Notes: generated from the letters alone by a model not told the origin. Counted from the first letter of the stretch, positions 26,101 through 34,020 are shown. The stretch is 40,286 bases of DNA from Clostridia bacterium (GCA_017430965.1 JAFRLX010000117.1:1-40286); one strand, 5' to 3'. Made by a program: numbers and translations.

Positions 26101-29100
26101 CGGCGAGATTGCCTGGGGAATGGATGGCAAAGCGATTCTTGTGCGCACCCTGTATGATTATGAAAACAAGGGCAACATCTGTGATGTGGAGGGTTCCCTT
26201 CCCGATGGTGTGTATGCAAACGGAACAATGTTGGAAAGCAGAAATGACCCGTATTTCGCCAACTTGCAGTTCTTGCATGCCAACCTCGGCACAGCATTGG
26301 ATAAAAACAGCAACGCCACCTCAGCCGAGGACTTCCTGCTCTTTGATATGAACGGCTCCACCTATCTGATTCGGGAGGCTACTCTCAAGAGCATGACCGG
26401 TGAGAATATGGTGACGGGCGCCAACGGCAAAATGACAACCGATGGCGACATCATTCCCTTCTTCACACCGGACACTTCCAATAACGCCGACGGTAACTTA
26501 ACCGCCTCCACCGGTCGCAATGAAACCATTATCGGTGCGGATGGCGACGGGAACCTTGTGGCGGTCTATACCTCTTCGGTGACAGATACCTCCAATACCG
26601 CTCTGTGTATTTCCAAATACGACCCCAATACCGGTTGGGGCACCAAGACAATGTTGGCGATGAATCATTTGAGCGTGTATGAGGATAACAGCCTGTATAA
26701 CAGAGATGATGAAACTGCCCAAAAGGCATATTTTGGATTGCTCGATGAGGACGGCGACGGAAAAATTGATAAAGACCAAAAGGGCAGCCTTGACCAATTC
26801 ACCTTTAAGAACCCGCAGATTGCACTGGGTGAAAAATCGGTTACCGATGAGAGTGGCAAGGTGACAAAACAACCCACATTGTTGGTACTCACACAGGGCA
26901 ATATGACCTATTGCGCCGAGAATGATGATACACAAACCAAAGACACATATCCTGTCATCACGGTGGATGATGATGAAGTAATCAACAACCCCGACAAGTT
27001 CCCGCGCAGCAAAACCTCGCCTCCGGGTACCGGTGTGTATGCGATTGCATACGGTGTCGGCACACAGGCAATCGGCAATGCCAACCTGAACATGGATACC
27101 TATGACTTCAGTGCCGGCGCCAATCAGCAGGCAAAGGTCAGCTTTGTCAACACCGGCGACATCGGCATTCGCGGTAGTAAGAATCAGCCGATTACCGTTA
27201 CCGTAAAAGCTTCCGGTACGGATGCTCCCCTGGCACAGTGGGAAATCACCGAAAACATCGTTCCCGGTCAAAAGGTTGAACTGAACGGTGCGCTTTCGGT
27301 GGCAAGCACCTTGCCGGTAGGCACAGATATTTACCTGTGTGTGCAGGAAAATGATGATATTGAAGGCGGCACTCCCTTCAGCGCCGTAAGCGGTACGCTC
27401 CTGAGCGTAGAAGGACGCCCCGAGTTGAGTGTCGGCGAGAGCCATATCACCTTGGGCGATATTGATGAAAACGGCAATGCCGTCATCAATGTGGACTTCA
27501 TGACATACAACCGCGGCACGCAGGATGCAAATAATGTAAAAGCCGTGTTCAGCTATGAAAACGGCTCGTTAGATGATGACAGCAGCCCCGAATACAATCT
27601 GTTGAATATTACCGACAGCAATTTGAATGTCGAAACATCGGCGATCACCGCACTCTTTGACAGCTGTGACCCGCAAAAGGGCGAGTTGAATTTAGATGAT
27701 ATTAAGGTCGGCAACATGCAGCACATCAGCGGTACAATGACCGTTTCTCCGGATTGCTTCCGCGGGCAGACAACGGATGCATTTGCACTCAAAGTGGAGC
27801 TGTTCAGTGATGCCGACGGTGACAATCCCGTTTCCGGCGTGCACGGGGAATACAACCAAAAGAATAACATTTTGTTGCAGGATGTGGAGCATGAAACCCT
27901 CTTCTCCGCGCCCTCTAAAATCACCTTGCCCGCAGGCAATGAGTTGCGCATTCCGATTGATTGCTCTTACTCCACCGGCGGCGAAACACCTCACATTTTG
28001 ATAACGGAGTTCCCCGATTTGGCGGGCGAAACACACTTCGATTACTCATCGTTCCGCTATGGCGTGTTTGAAAACGGCAGCGGTGAAGGCACACTCGAAC
28101 TCAAGTCCTCAAGTGTCGGCAAGGGTTACATTCGTATTCTCAACACCAACACCGGCAGTTACTATGATATTTCTTACAGCATTACCGATTCCGAGCCGGG
28201 CATCAACATCTATAACGACAATGAAATATTCAAATTCATAAATTCCGATAACACTGAGGTGATGGAAACGGGAACCGGTAACACCTGGGCATTCCCGAAG
28301 GATGTCGATACATGGGGCAGCGACAACACCCTACCGTATTTAGGCGACCTTTCCAAGGCGGAAAAGGACAGCAGCTTTTCCTTTAACTCGGTGGCGGAAT
28401 CCATTGACCTGGTATTTGAAGGAACGGTGGAGGTTTCGAGCACCTTGCAGGGCTTTGAACCGGTTACCATCACCGCTACCGGCGGTGACGGCGATACAGC
28501 CGGTGAATATGCAAGCGTTTACTTTGGCAGCAATCCGAAGAGTGTGAAGCATACCATCACCATTAAGGTTAAAGAAGCCGTCAAGCATGAGGGTTCACCG
28601 ATAGATTATGCCTCCTTCGACCGTGTTATAGAGCACTATTTCGAGGGCGGCTTACCGGTACCGAAGGTGGATACAAATGCACCGCAACTCTATTTCAGCC
28701 GCTCCTTCCCGCAGACCGCTTCGGTCGGCACGGATAAGACAGTAAACCTGCAGGTATTTGTGTTTGATGAAACCGGCATAGATACCTTTACGCTGAACGG
28801 ACAAAAAGTAACCCGCATTACCAAGCAGGATGTGAATTTCTGGATTGTGAATCTGTCGTTTAACAAAAATGAGGATATTACCTTAGTTGCGAAGGATGAC
28901 TACGGCAATACCAACACTTACAGTTTCACTGTAGATTGGTTTGGCACGGATACGCAGGGTGCAGTACCCGCTGTGCCATCCATCGAAGCACAACTGATGA
29001 AGAACGGTACAGGTGGCGCCGCGGATGTTGAACTGACGGATAATGTCGCCTTCGGCGATAATGACAGCGCATATATTAAAGTTTCCGCCACGGCGAGCGA

Positions 29101-31300
29101 CGGCAGCAGTACCCCGGTGATTGATGTCTCCGGCATTTCCGCCACGAAGGAAGACGGCTTAATCACGAAGCCTACGTATGCTGAGCAGGACGGTACTTGG
29201 CCGACCCTCTACAACGGCTGGTATTTGGTCAAGGCAAGCGACCCCGATTCCAATGGGGAAAACTGGTCTATGAGCGTTGTGGAAATGATGCGCTTAACCA
29301 AGAAGCAGCTCTTAATTGTTGTGGATGAAAAAACAAAGTTCCACGGTGATAACGACCCCGCCCTGACCTATGAGGCGTTAGGACTGGAGTCGGGAGATAC
29401 CATTACCTGCTCGCTGGGGCGTGAGCAAGGCGAAGATGTCGGCACCTATGCGATTACTCCGAGCAATCTGCAGGTAACCGGCGATTACAATGTTGTGGTT
29501 AAGGGTGCGAATTTGAATATTGTGCACGAATTTATCTCCGAGGTCATCGCCCCGACCTGTACGGAGCAAGGCTATACCAGATACAGTTGTAAGCGCTGTG
29601 AATACGGCTATACGGAGGATTATGTTCCCGCGCTCGGTCACGCATACGGCGAACCCGAGTGGAATTGGAGCCTGATGGAAACTGTTAATTTGAACATCGA
29701 GGCGGATACGGTTGTGAATATTTACCCATCGTATTATACGGTGAATAACGGTGAACCCATTGCAGCGGACAGTGCACAAACCACCTATGTATTTACAGGT
29801 GGCGGAACCGATTTGAACGGTCTTGATTGCCATATCACCGTGCATGATGCACAAGAGCAAGCGGCAACCTACAACATTTGTTTTGACTCTCTTTATGTTA
29901 TCTATACAAAAGGAGATTTTCTCACCGTAAACGGCAACCAAGCCACCGTGAATTTGTTGTTGAAAAACGGAAACGAGATTTTGGCGGAAGACCACGTCAT
30001 TGCTTCGCAAAGCCCTGCCGGTGCAGAGCCGACCATCAATGTTGCCAAGGGGAACAATGATGACTTCTTGAAAAACAGCTTTGTACTCGCTTCCTTTACC
30101 AACGGCGTCAATATGGCAACGGATAACATCAACTTTATACAAGTCGGTCACTACACCATGGAAGTATATAGCGGCGGGGATGAAGGTATTACAGCAGATG
30201 ATATTAATGAGATTAAGAACTATCAAAACTTTACCGTAACGGGAACCAGCGACCAACCTTCACCGTATCAAACAGAAACAACGGCAAGTGCTACCTTTGT
30301 GTGCGCACGCTGTAACGATAAGCAGGTGAAGGAAGCGGAAGTCACCCAAAATGAGGATAATTCCTACACCGCAACCGTAGAGTTTGAAGAAACAGAGTAT
30401 ACCGATGTCTATACCGGCGCGCGCAATGCATACAATCTGACATTAACCGACGGGATACATGTCAATTTCTATATTGATATGCCGTTTTACCAAGCGGAAG
30501 GCGGGCATATTGAATACTCTTATCTCAAATCGACCGATGATAAGAGCGCGGAGCGTGTCACTTATACCGCGCAGGACGGCAGCCGAGATTTTGCCGTACA
30601 GGATGACGGCACGCGTAAACTTTCGCTCAAAGCCGCGCCCGCGCAGTTAGCCGAAAAATATCAGATTACCGTGTTTGATGCCAAGGGCGAAGAAAAGGCA
30701 AATATTAATGCATCCATTGCGCAATACTGTTCCAAGTTGTTGACAATTCAAAACTATGCGGAATATCACGCGTTGGCACAGGCACTGCTCAATTACGGAC
30801 AGCATGCCAACGAGTATTTCGGCTATGCGGATTTGCACAAGGAAATCACGGGGCAAAATTACTATGTACCGCACTCCGATAATTACAAGGATGATGTGGA
30901 TATAGCCGTACTCAAGAACAAGGCGAGCGCTTCCGTCGCCCAAGGCAGTGTGGGAATTTCCGGTGTGTCTTATGTGGCATTGATCGATCCCGAACTGCGC
31001 TTCTACCTTACCGGTGTCACCGAGGCGGAGGCGGCAGCGTTAGCTGTGAGCATTGACCAAGCCGATTTGGCGGCACAAATTGTTAAAACCAACAAAGGCA
31101 TTTGTGTGAGTGTAACAGGTTTGATGGCGAGCGAATTCGGCAGAGTGTTCACCTTAACCGTTGGTGATACTGTAATCCGCTACAACGGCTACGCTTATCT
31201 CTACACCGTGCTCTCTTCGAACACTGTATCGACAAACCTGAAAGACCTGGCAAAAGGTGTTTATCAATACGCGGCAGCCGCGGAAAAATTATTCGCATAA
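20120..31300 (+). CDS. giant secreted multidomain surface protein (3726 aa)
   Basis: An unbroken 3726-residue frame. The signal peptide covers about residues 1-29. Recognisable parts in order are a Calx-beta-like domain (about 328-440, with FTVRR, DGTAKKGVDY and an EIEIPLIDD segment), long beta-rich regions I cannot assign (about 450-2200), one EF-hand/dockerin-type loop DEDGDGKIDKDQ (about 2206-2218), CARDB-like repeats (about 2325-2570), an Ig-like domain (about 2850-2945), an MBG-like domain (about 3063-3135), a cysteine-pair repeat (about 3144-3180) and a C-terminal module (about 3392-3726) shared with the 771-aa protein. There is no LPXTG-type signal or terminal membrane anchor. AAAGGCGG precedes the ATG. 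Likely an adhesin or matrix protein outside the cell; its ligand is unknown. Confidence 0.85.
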   Translation: MSKVMKSILSVCLCLVMIAGILPMQTFAEMANQKEKKPTTLQTAEGEVEVEKDWSKLYPYGAFAFENGETPLEEGGDSVVVPVYRLGGTCGRATAIITYNPSVTELDDEGQRGYANAISTDDIIIEAEDPNPAAQYDPLGKDPDPEECWTSVKKSSDGDDYLLKVSKKAGAYQWQSKQKDEEKWRDVTDATEKEFRVAKKDYPYYDFRCVYTKNEVSYCTDSVKGEEYVKPEEEVLPERPKDLVLNPEQTFTTLEADESDPYCAYQIALTFADGEWKKELRFTAKEDNLSECLENSTLLIADNEGGTVFQGADNLALNVLDNDPAQPFEIGLTETEGRFDKASGKAVFTVRRTGGNQEPVSVLYETVDGTAKKGVDYTEETGELAFYGDINELEIEIPLIDDGIATEENKTLTLRLTEVKGDSENLCTLADTEAVVSLYNSGTGNKKNLATALTDAEAIDFTGSHAGNGVADTAPKTVKGSQKESQPVKATIKTGNATIPGTLGTYQYSYLKFPTGSDKLWTDTYNPARENATWSAQGIEVKNELSVIDNDYYADCKLVSDTGSATLSMPHMAQMFSKVDYNCSFLTERLSSIAQAGICIGGNIEQIFSHPGYTVSMDFDDITAKYDSMIISLSDKGSWGGLHTIFNRRNFTNPLNLTIYTANDGESGNGNVPTAPDGCAAYTADSTVYDQIEPVVSIVENAGGTADGTSLYVGSKLSVELKNTASLYPAKFNDDYNTAVFLTNSKGETVLKGEQGDNEKTYYFTLVWDGMSEEDLEDTYTVNVVMTRKQTVTVDITPSVPRKQDGMTPDLDRADEAIDSFISNHLHSNSVVSYNSSFVTQQAPFFSYTESDIGQEFILSRDSSPASFSSEISGGRVLLHIYGSARSLWWQSEYAENLQWINFNRRNEDRIVLNGKTFAGNEDIYLSLADLSSANLTFYYYAEEYLTIPCVMNAAIDKIGLYWDGGANGKIDGTFNPDTGYFELDKQSGDELVMYLDPNTDYSESVFNYYKNEQDKWGQMYFKLFYTMNPRSLKAPEGQEDKHAQVLPAITTSITDQERYFELTEEQKNYRYLISGLNADGTYTADNHPMYGGEASATQYVDAPLGGDKSPMTTTTDSEGNQVYTWAPQYEGNLIYQYDNPSPIYIENCAAGENFPIEDKENINGYLGSLVEGTTMALCVREQEKTTDQLIDHNAQNGILKANPTGTDKADESSALSGISALPNENNFPPANSDDQGSPTADTSADNDAFKSVNVSFASAIKKINLKAHAFSATTKGDEIIISCSIPMARVSKDKKDESSIAKNPKALRDKSAEAFDKGKNWINNRSRENFSEIDDSYKNKLDFQKINYFKVSGEATVGAAFLLKYDPIDCKFKFEKFAISATGTLSFAYTARFLPCPEFFVTTSVTFTLEVGLGGHADQDLTETATPEISTQTTLKKGDKAIAVGIHTVKIDLKFKGEVQIGLYTSQDCTTPVNKAKSGVLKSTNKNKVLTVSMAPTHNDTFGTDSSGDPIIYYLKITPLADTTIYKLAGVEKSETKCKFNGVEISPSVGLNVEVGFGGGPVKAEVDTSFSWSGIFALGVNGTKECDMLSSVFAIGFSLKVQFFFFNFSYQLMGLTYKYNPETHHYDKSLQWNNNSKGVSAASELSLPEDCSDTQTIYKQQDKRESSWLKAYDPTDASVPFELSGYSSSSDAAKLADGLNFGYDYRVVTLSDSESAQSKNYVLYHISNSENSAAQDKSTLVLSELVMTGEQPGVVNPVDSANQTPYIPVEESSTGDLDFEVTASGKTLRVVWVDYQEAASGANGGMSALKEAANNTQIKSAVFTMGQTDAHFSDVQVISAEKENSVTMPVGADDATVYALTNPIGNDEMQTRVSEYEAYLATQGYDINGDDEANKHIAEIRVQSKEGEWSTTGDSADICVHVPGAKELSVDLGEGVSLYHSALQKIDNTYYLAYTTNQEAFTDAQGNITDDQKLIDNMLTIKRLYLRTFTVENGEIAWGMDGKAILVRTLYDYENKGNICDVEGSLPDGVYANGTMLESRNDPYFANLQFLHANLGTALDKNSNATSAEDFLLFDMNGSTYLIREATLKSMTGENMVTGANGKMTTDGDIIPFFTPDTSNNADGNLTASTGRNETIIGADGDGNLVAVYTSSVTDTSNTALCISKYDPNTGWGTKTMLAMNHLSVYEDNSLYNRDDETAQKAYFGLLDEDGDGKIDKDQKGSLDQFTFKNPQIALGEKSVTDESGKVTKQPTLLVLTQGNMTYCAENDDTQTKDTYPVITVDDDEVINNPDKFPRSKTSPPGTGVYAIAYGVGTQAIGNANLNMDTYDFSAGANQQAKVSFVNTGDIGIRGSKNQPITVTVKASGTDAPLAQWEITENIVPGQKVELNGALSVASTLPVGTDIYLCVQENDDIEGGTPFSAVSGTLLSVEGRPELSVGESHITLGDIDENGNAVINVDFMTYNRGTQDANNVKAVFSYENGSLDDDSSPEYNLLNITDSNLNVETSAITALFDSCDPQKGELNLDDIKVGNMQHISGTMTVSPDCFRGQTTDAFALKVELFSDADGDNPVSGVHGEYNQKNNILLQDVEHETLFSAPSKITLPAGNELRIPIDCSYSTGGETPHILITEFPDLAGETHFDYSSFRYGVFENGSGEGTLELKSSSVGKGYIRILNTNTGSYYDISYSITDSEPGINIYNDNEIFKFINSDNTEVMETGTGNTWAFPKDVDTWGSDNTLPYLGDLSKAEKDSSFSFNSVAESIDLVFEGTVEVSSTLQGFEPVTITATGGDGDTAGEYASVYFGSNPKSVKHTITIKVKEAVKHEGSPIDYASFDRVIEHYFEGGLPVPKVDTNAPQLYFSRSFPQTASVGTDKTVNLQVFVFDETGIDTFTLNGQKVTRITKQDVNFWIVNLSFNKNEDITLVAKDDYGNTNTYSFTVDWFGTDTQGAVPAVPSIEAQLMKNGTGGAADVELTDNVAFGDNDSAYIKVSATASDGSSTPVIDVSGISATKEDGLITKPTYAEQDGTWPTLYNGWYLVKASDPDSNGENWSMSVVEMMRLTKKQLLIVVDEKTKFHGDNDPALTYEALGLESGDTITCSLGREQGEDVGTYAITPSNLQVTGDYNVVVKGANLNIVHEFISEVIAPTCTEQGYTRYSCKRCEYGYTEDYVPALGHAYGEPEWNWSLMETVNLNIEADTVVNIYPSYYTVNNGEPIAADSAQTTYVFTGGGTDLNGLDCHITVHDAQEQAATYNICFDSLYVIYTKGDFLTVNGNQATVNLLLKNGNEILAEDHVIASQSPAGAEPTINVAKGNNDDFLKNSFVLASFTNGVNMATDNINFIQVGHYTMEVYSGGDEGITADDINEIKNYQNFTVTGTSDQPSPYQTETTASATFVCARCNDKQVKEAEVTQNEDNSYTATVEFEETEYTDVYTGARNAYNLTLTDGIHVNFYIDMPFYQAEGGHIEYSYLKSTDDKSAERVTYTAQDGSRDFAVQDDGTRKLSLKAAPAQLAEKYQITVFDAKGEEKANINASIAQYCSKLLTIQNYAEYHALAQALLNYGQHANEYFGYADLHKEITGQNYYVPHSDNYKDDVDIAVLKNKASASVAQGSVGISGVSYVALIDPELRFYLTGVTEAEAAALAVSIDQADLAAQIVKTNKGICVSVTGLMASEFGRVFTLTVGDTVIRYNGYAYLYTVLSSNTVSTNLKDLAKGVYQYAAAAEKLFA
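30295..31297 (+). other. shared C-terminal module, copy in the giant protein
   Basis: Residues about 3392-3726. It opens with a C-x2-C pair (CARC), then YNLTLTDGIHVNFYIDMPFY, RKLSLKAAPAQ, ALLNYGQHANEYFGY, GVSYVALIDPELRFYL, FTLTVGDTVIRYNGYAYLY and a final AAAAEKLFA. The same blocks in the same order end the 771-aa protein. No annotated domain comes to mind. Confidence 0.75.
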
Positions 31301-31313
31301 GGGAGGAAAAATG

Positions 31314-31445
31314 ATGAAAAAACAGTATATAGAGCCTGAAATAGAGCTGATATATTTTAAACAGAACGATGTATTAACCTCTTCCGGGCTACCCGACGGC
31401 AATTCCGGCTGGGAAGCCGAAGATGTACCGTTTATCGTGTATTAA
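31314..31445 (+). CDS. 43-residue peptide of the YxxPEIE type
   Basis: A short gene 13 bases after the giant gene stop, with GGGAGG 7 nt before ATG 31314 (ATG 31311 is also possible, at 4 nt). The peptide begins MKKQYIEPEIELIYF, continues QNDVLTSSG and ends in an acidic, Gly/Pro-containing, aromatic tail. From memory, short ORFs with a lysine start, Y-x-x-P-x-x-E and D-x-x-T-x-S recur in gut Firmicutes next to surface protein genes; their function is not established to my knowledge. There is no signal peptide or membrane helix. It is probably co-transcribed with the giant gene. It might be a peptide precursor, a chaperone-like partner or a regulatory peptide. Confidence 0.7.
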   Translation: MKKQYIEPEIELIYFKQNDVLTSSGLPDGNSGWEAEDVPFIVY

Positions 31446-31449
31446 TGTG

Positions 31450-31481
31450 CGAAAGCGGTCTGCGGGCGCAGACCGCTTTCG
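31450..31481 (+). terminator. strong stem-loop after the peptide gene
   Basis: A 13-bp perfect stem GAAAGCGGTCTGC-gggc-GCAGACCGCTTTC, plus one flanking C-G pair, begins 5 bases after the stop. It lacks a T-tract, so it may stabilise the mRNA end or attenuate read-through into the next surface protein gene. Confidence 0.6.
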
Positions 31482-31536
31482 GATGAAGGTTAGTAAAACT
31501 TTTCTTTCAAACAAACAATCGAAAAAGGTGTAAAGA

Positions 31537-33852
31537 ATGAAAAAAATAATTGCATTTTTTCTCTGCTTTTTCATGCTCTTGAGCACGGTGCCGCTTGCGG
31601 CACATGCGACCGATTACAGCGGGGAAACAGTCAATGCCGCTGATTTGGCATCGGGCGATACGTTTCAAATGGGCATGTATCCGCAAGCCGAAGTCTCCGA
31701 CAGCAGCTTAATTGCAGCGCTCAACCAAATCGAATGTACCTTGCAAAGCTACGGGTATATGTATAATGCAAATGCAGACTCCGAAACTTCCTCGGAGGTA
31801 GATATGCGTTATGCGGATATTGTGTATGGCGGCGTTGCGTACCGTAAGGTTGTCATCAATCAGTACAGACCGTATTGCCTGCGCAGCAGCAGCAATGCCG
31901 ATAACTCCAATCAGGATGATAACGGTTACACCATCGGCACCTATTATTTCAAATGGGAACCGATTAACTGGAAGGTGCTGGCGCAAGAGGATGACGGCGT
32001 GTATGTCATTGCATTCAATTTGCCGGATGCGCAACCTTATCATAATTATTATAAGGGAATCACATGGCAGGACAGCACATTGAGAAACTGGTTAAACACC
32101 ACATTTTTAAATGATGCGTTTTCCTCCGCGGAGCAAAGTAAAATGATTAGTGCAACGCTGTCAAACGATGATGACTATACCACAACCGATAAGCTATGGG
32201 TACTTTCCCGCAGTGAATTATTGAATGGTTCTTACGGCTTTGCAACAAGCGCTGCCACTGCCGATGAGGCAAGAAAAATGGCGGGCACGGATTATGCCAA
32301 GTGCCAGGGCATATGGGTGGATAGCTACAGCTATTCCGATAAAAATTCTCAGTGGTTGATGCGCACCGCCGGCGACGATGCATACCACATCAAGGCGGTG
32401 GATACGCAAGGACACATCTCCGGAACAACCTATGTGGACAATTCCTGCATGGGAACCCGTCCTGCGTTTAAACTGAATAAAACCGCAACCGTCACCCCAT
32501 CGGATTCTCCTGTCTGCCGTATTGCCGGGCACAGTTGGTCAGCCTGGACAAGGCTGGACGGCACATATCATATGCACGAGTGCAGTGTGTGCCATGCACA
32601 AGAGAGTGCTGCGCATGACCGCAATCAAACAACAGTAGTAGAGCCCACCTGCACGCAACAGGGATATACGCGCCGTGTGTGTAGCGTGTGCGGGGATGAA
32701 CTCATAGATTCATATGTTCCGGCGCTCGGTCATAACTACGGTGAACCCGAGTGGATTTGGGCGGAGGATTATGCCTCGGCAAAGGCAGAATTCACTTGCT
32801 CACGGTGCGATAATAAGCAGGAGGTTGGCGCGGCGGTCAATAAATCCGCTGACGGAAAAACATATACCGCAAAAGCAACCTTTAACGGCAACGAATACAC
32901 AGATGTTAAGGTTAAATCAAGTGCTACAAACTATTACAGCCTCACTCTTGATGACGGCATTAAGGTCAACTTCTTCATTGATATTCCGTTCTACGAAGCG
33001 GAGGGCGGAAAGATTAAGTATTCTTACCTTACAACAACAGAGGATAAGAACGCAGAAAGAACGAAATATGAGGTTAATGTTACTGACCTTGAAGTACAGT
33101 CAAACGCAACGAGAAAGCTGACCTTATCTGCTGCGCCCGCACAGATTGCCGAGGACTATGTCATCACCGTTTATGATGCAAGCGGAAATAAAAAGGATAC
33201 CATAACAGCCTCTATTGAAGATTACTGTAACGCATTAACGGGAAGCAATGACGAAAGACTAACACCGTATAAAGATATTGCACAGTCACTGCTTAATTAC
33301 GGTGCTCTTGCAGATGAATATTTTGGCTATGCAGTTGTTCACAATGCTTACGCACAGGAACACCCCGGCGAAGTTGAAGGCAATTATGCAGTGAATCATT
33401 CCGCAGACTATAAGGATAGTGTTGATACCTCCAATGAATCTCATCTGAGGACAAACGCTCATGCTTCCATTACGCAAAATGGTGTTAAAATTGCGGGCGT
33501 ATCATATGTAGCGCTCCTTGCGCCTGAATTCCGTTTCTATATCTCAAAAGCCGACGGAACGCCTTATACGGAAACGGAAGCAGCCAAACTGGTTGTGAGC
33601 ATAGACCAAGAAGGCTTATCCGCCCGGACAGTAAAAACAACGAATGGTATATGCGTAAGGGTAACAGGCTTAAATGCAAGCGAATTTGCCAAGGTATTTA
33701 CTCTTACGGTAGGCGATACGGTATTAACTTATAACGGCTATGCATATCTTTATACCATTCTTACTAATGAAAGCGTAACGAATACAAAACTTCAAGACCT
33801 TGCAAAAGGTGTATACAGATATGCTTCGGCTGCAGAAGCCATATTCGCATAA
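31537..33852 (+). CDS. secreted surface protein with DUF6273-like domain and shared C-terminal module (771 aa)
   Basis: The signal peptide covers about residues 1-24. A DUF6273-like domain follows (about 40-322), with GDTFQMGMYPQ, WEPINWKVLA, STLRNWLNTTF, TTDKLWVLS and GTRPAFKLN. Next come cysteine-pair repeats (about 330-430: CRIAGHSW, CSVCHAQ, PTCTQQGYTRRVCSVCGDE, FTCSRCDNKQ) and the roughly 335-residue C-terminal module also found in the giant protein. There is no sortase signal. AAAGGTG precedes the start. From about residue 450 onward the codon choice changes, which suggests that the end was acquired separately. Probably displayed or released at the cell surface; function unknown. Confidence 0.85.
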   Translation: MKKIIAFFLCFFMLLSTVPLAAHATDYSGETVNAADLASGDTFQMGMYPQAEVSDSSLIAALNQIECTLQSYGYMYNANADSETSSEVDMRYADIVYGGVAYRKVVINQYRPYCLRSSSNADNSNQDDNGYTIGTYYFKWEPINWKVLAQEDDGVYVIAFNLPDAQPYHNYYKGITWQDSTLRNWLNTTFLNDAFSSAEQSKMISATLSNDDDYTTTDKLWVLSRSELLNGSYGFATSAATADEARKMAGTDYAKCQGIWVDSYSYSDKNSQWLMRTAGDDAYHIKAVDTQGHISGTTYVDNSCMGTRPAFKLNKTATVTPSDSPVCRIAGHSWSAWTRLDGTYHMHECSVCHAQESAAHDRNQTTVVEPTCTQQGYTRRVCSVCGDELIDSYVPALGHNYGEPEWIWAEDYASAKAEFTCSRCDNKQEVGAAVNKSADGKTYTAKATFNGNEYTDVKVKSSATNYYSLTLDDGIKVNFFIDIPFYEAEGGKIKYSYLTTTEDKNAERTKYEVNVTDLEVQSNATRKLTLSAAPAQIAEDYVITVYDASGNKKDTITASIEDYCNALTGSNDERLTPYKDIAQSLLNYGALADEYFGYAVVHNAYAQEHPGEVEGNYAVNHSADYKDSVDTSNESHLRTNAHASITQNGVKIAGVSYVALLAPEFRFYISKADGTPYTETEAAKLVVSIDQEGLSARTVKTTNGICVRVTGLNASEFAKVFTLTVGDTVLTYNGYAYLYTILTNESVTNTKLQDLAKGVYRYASAAEAIFA
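32794..33849 (+). other. shared C-terminal module, copy in the 771-aa protein
   Basis: This matches the end of the giant protein block for block: C-x2-C pair, LTLDDGIKVNFFIDIPFY, RKLTLSAAPAQ, SLLNYGALADEYFGY, GVSYVALLAPEFRFYI, FTLTVGDTVLTYNGYAYLY and final ASAAEAIFA. Six of its last eight arginines are AGA or AGG, against one of eight in the giant copy, so the two copies have had different histories at DNA level. Confidence 0.75.
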
Positions 33853-33898
33853 GGAAGTTTTAACAATGAACAGGCATTATATTTGAGTTAAAATAATG

Positions 33899-33932
33899 AA
33901 GGCAGATTGGTTAATCCCAGTCTGCCTTTTTT
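33899..33932 (+). terminator. Rho-independent terminator of the 771-aa protein gene
   Basis: AAGGCAGA...TCTGCCTT stem with a further TGG/CCA pairing inside, followed by six T. It lies 47 bases after the stop. Confidence 0.8.
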
Positions 33933-33983
33933 AGGTAATTGAATCATAAGCCCTCAACATCCCGCAGCTCCATAAGAAAATTG

Positions 33984-34020
33984 CCCCGGCAACGATTGTT
34001 GTCGGGGTTGTGTTGTTTTT
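33984..34020 (+). terminator. second GC-rich stem-loop
   Basis: CCCCGGCAAC-gatt-GTTGTCGGGG (one G-T pair) is followed by a T/G-rich stretch ending in T5. It is a back-up terminator or a remnant of a lost gene's terminator. Confidence 0.55.

Noticed and set aside
26498-27445. 315-aa open frame on the minus strand inside the giant gene
   Set aside because: It lies fully antisense to the 3726-aa gene, has no ribosome binding site or domain, and reflects the codon bias of the real gene. The same applies to the antisense frames at 20435-21190 and 29378-30256.
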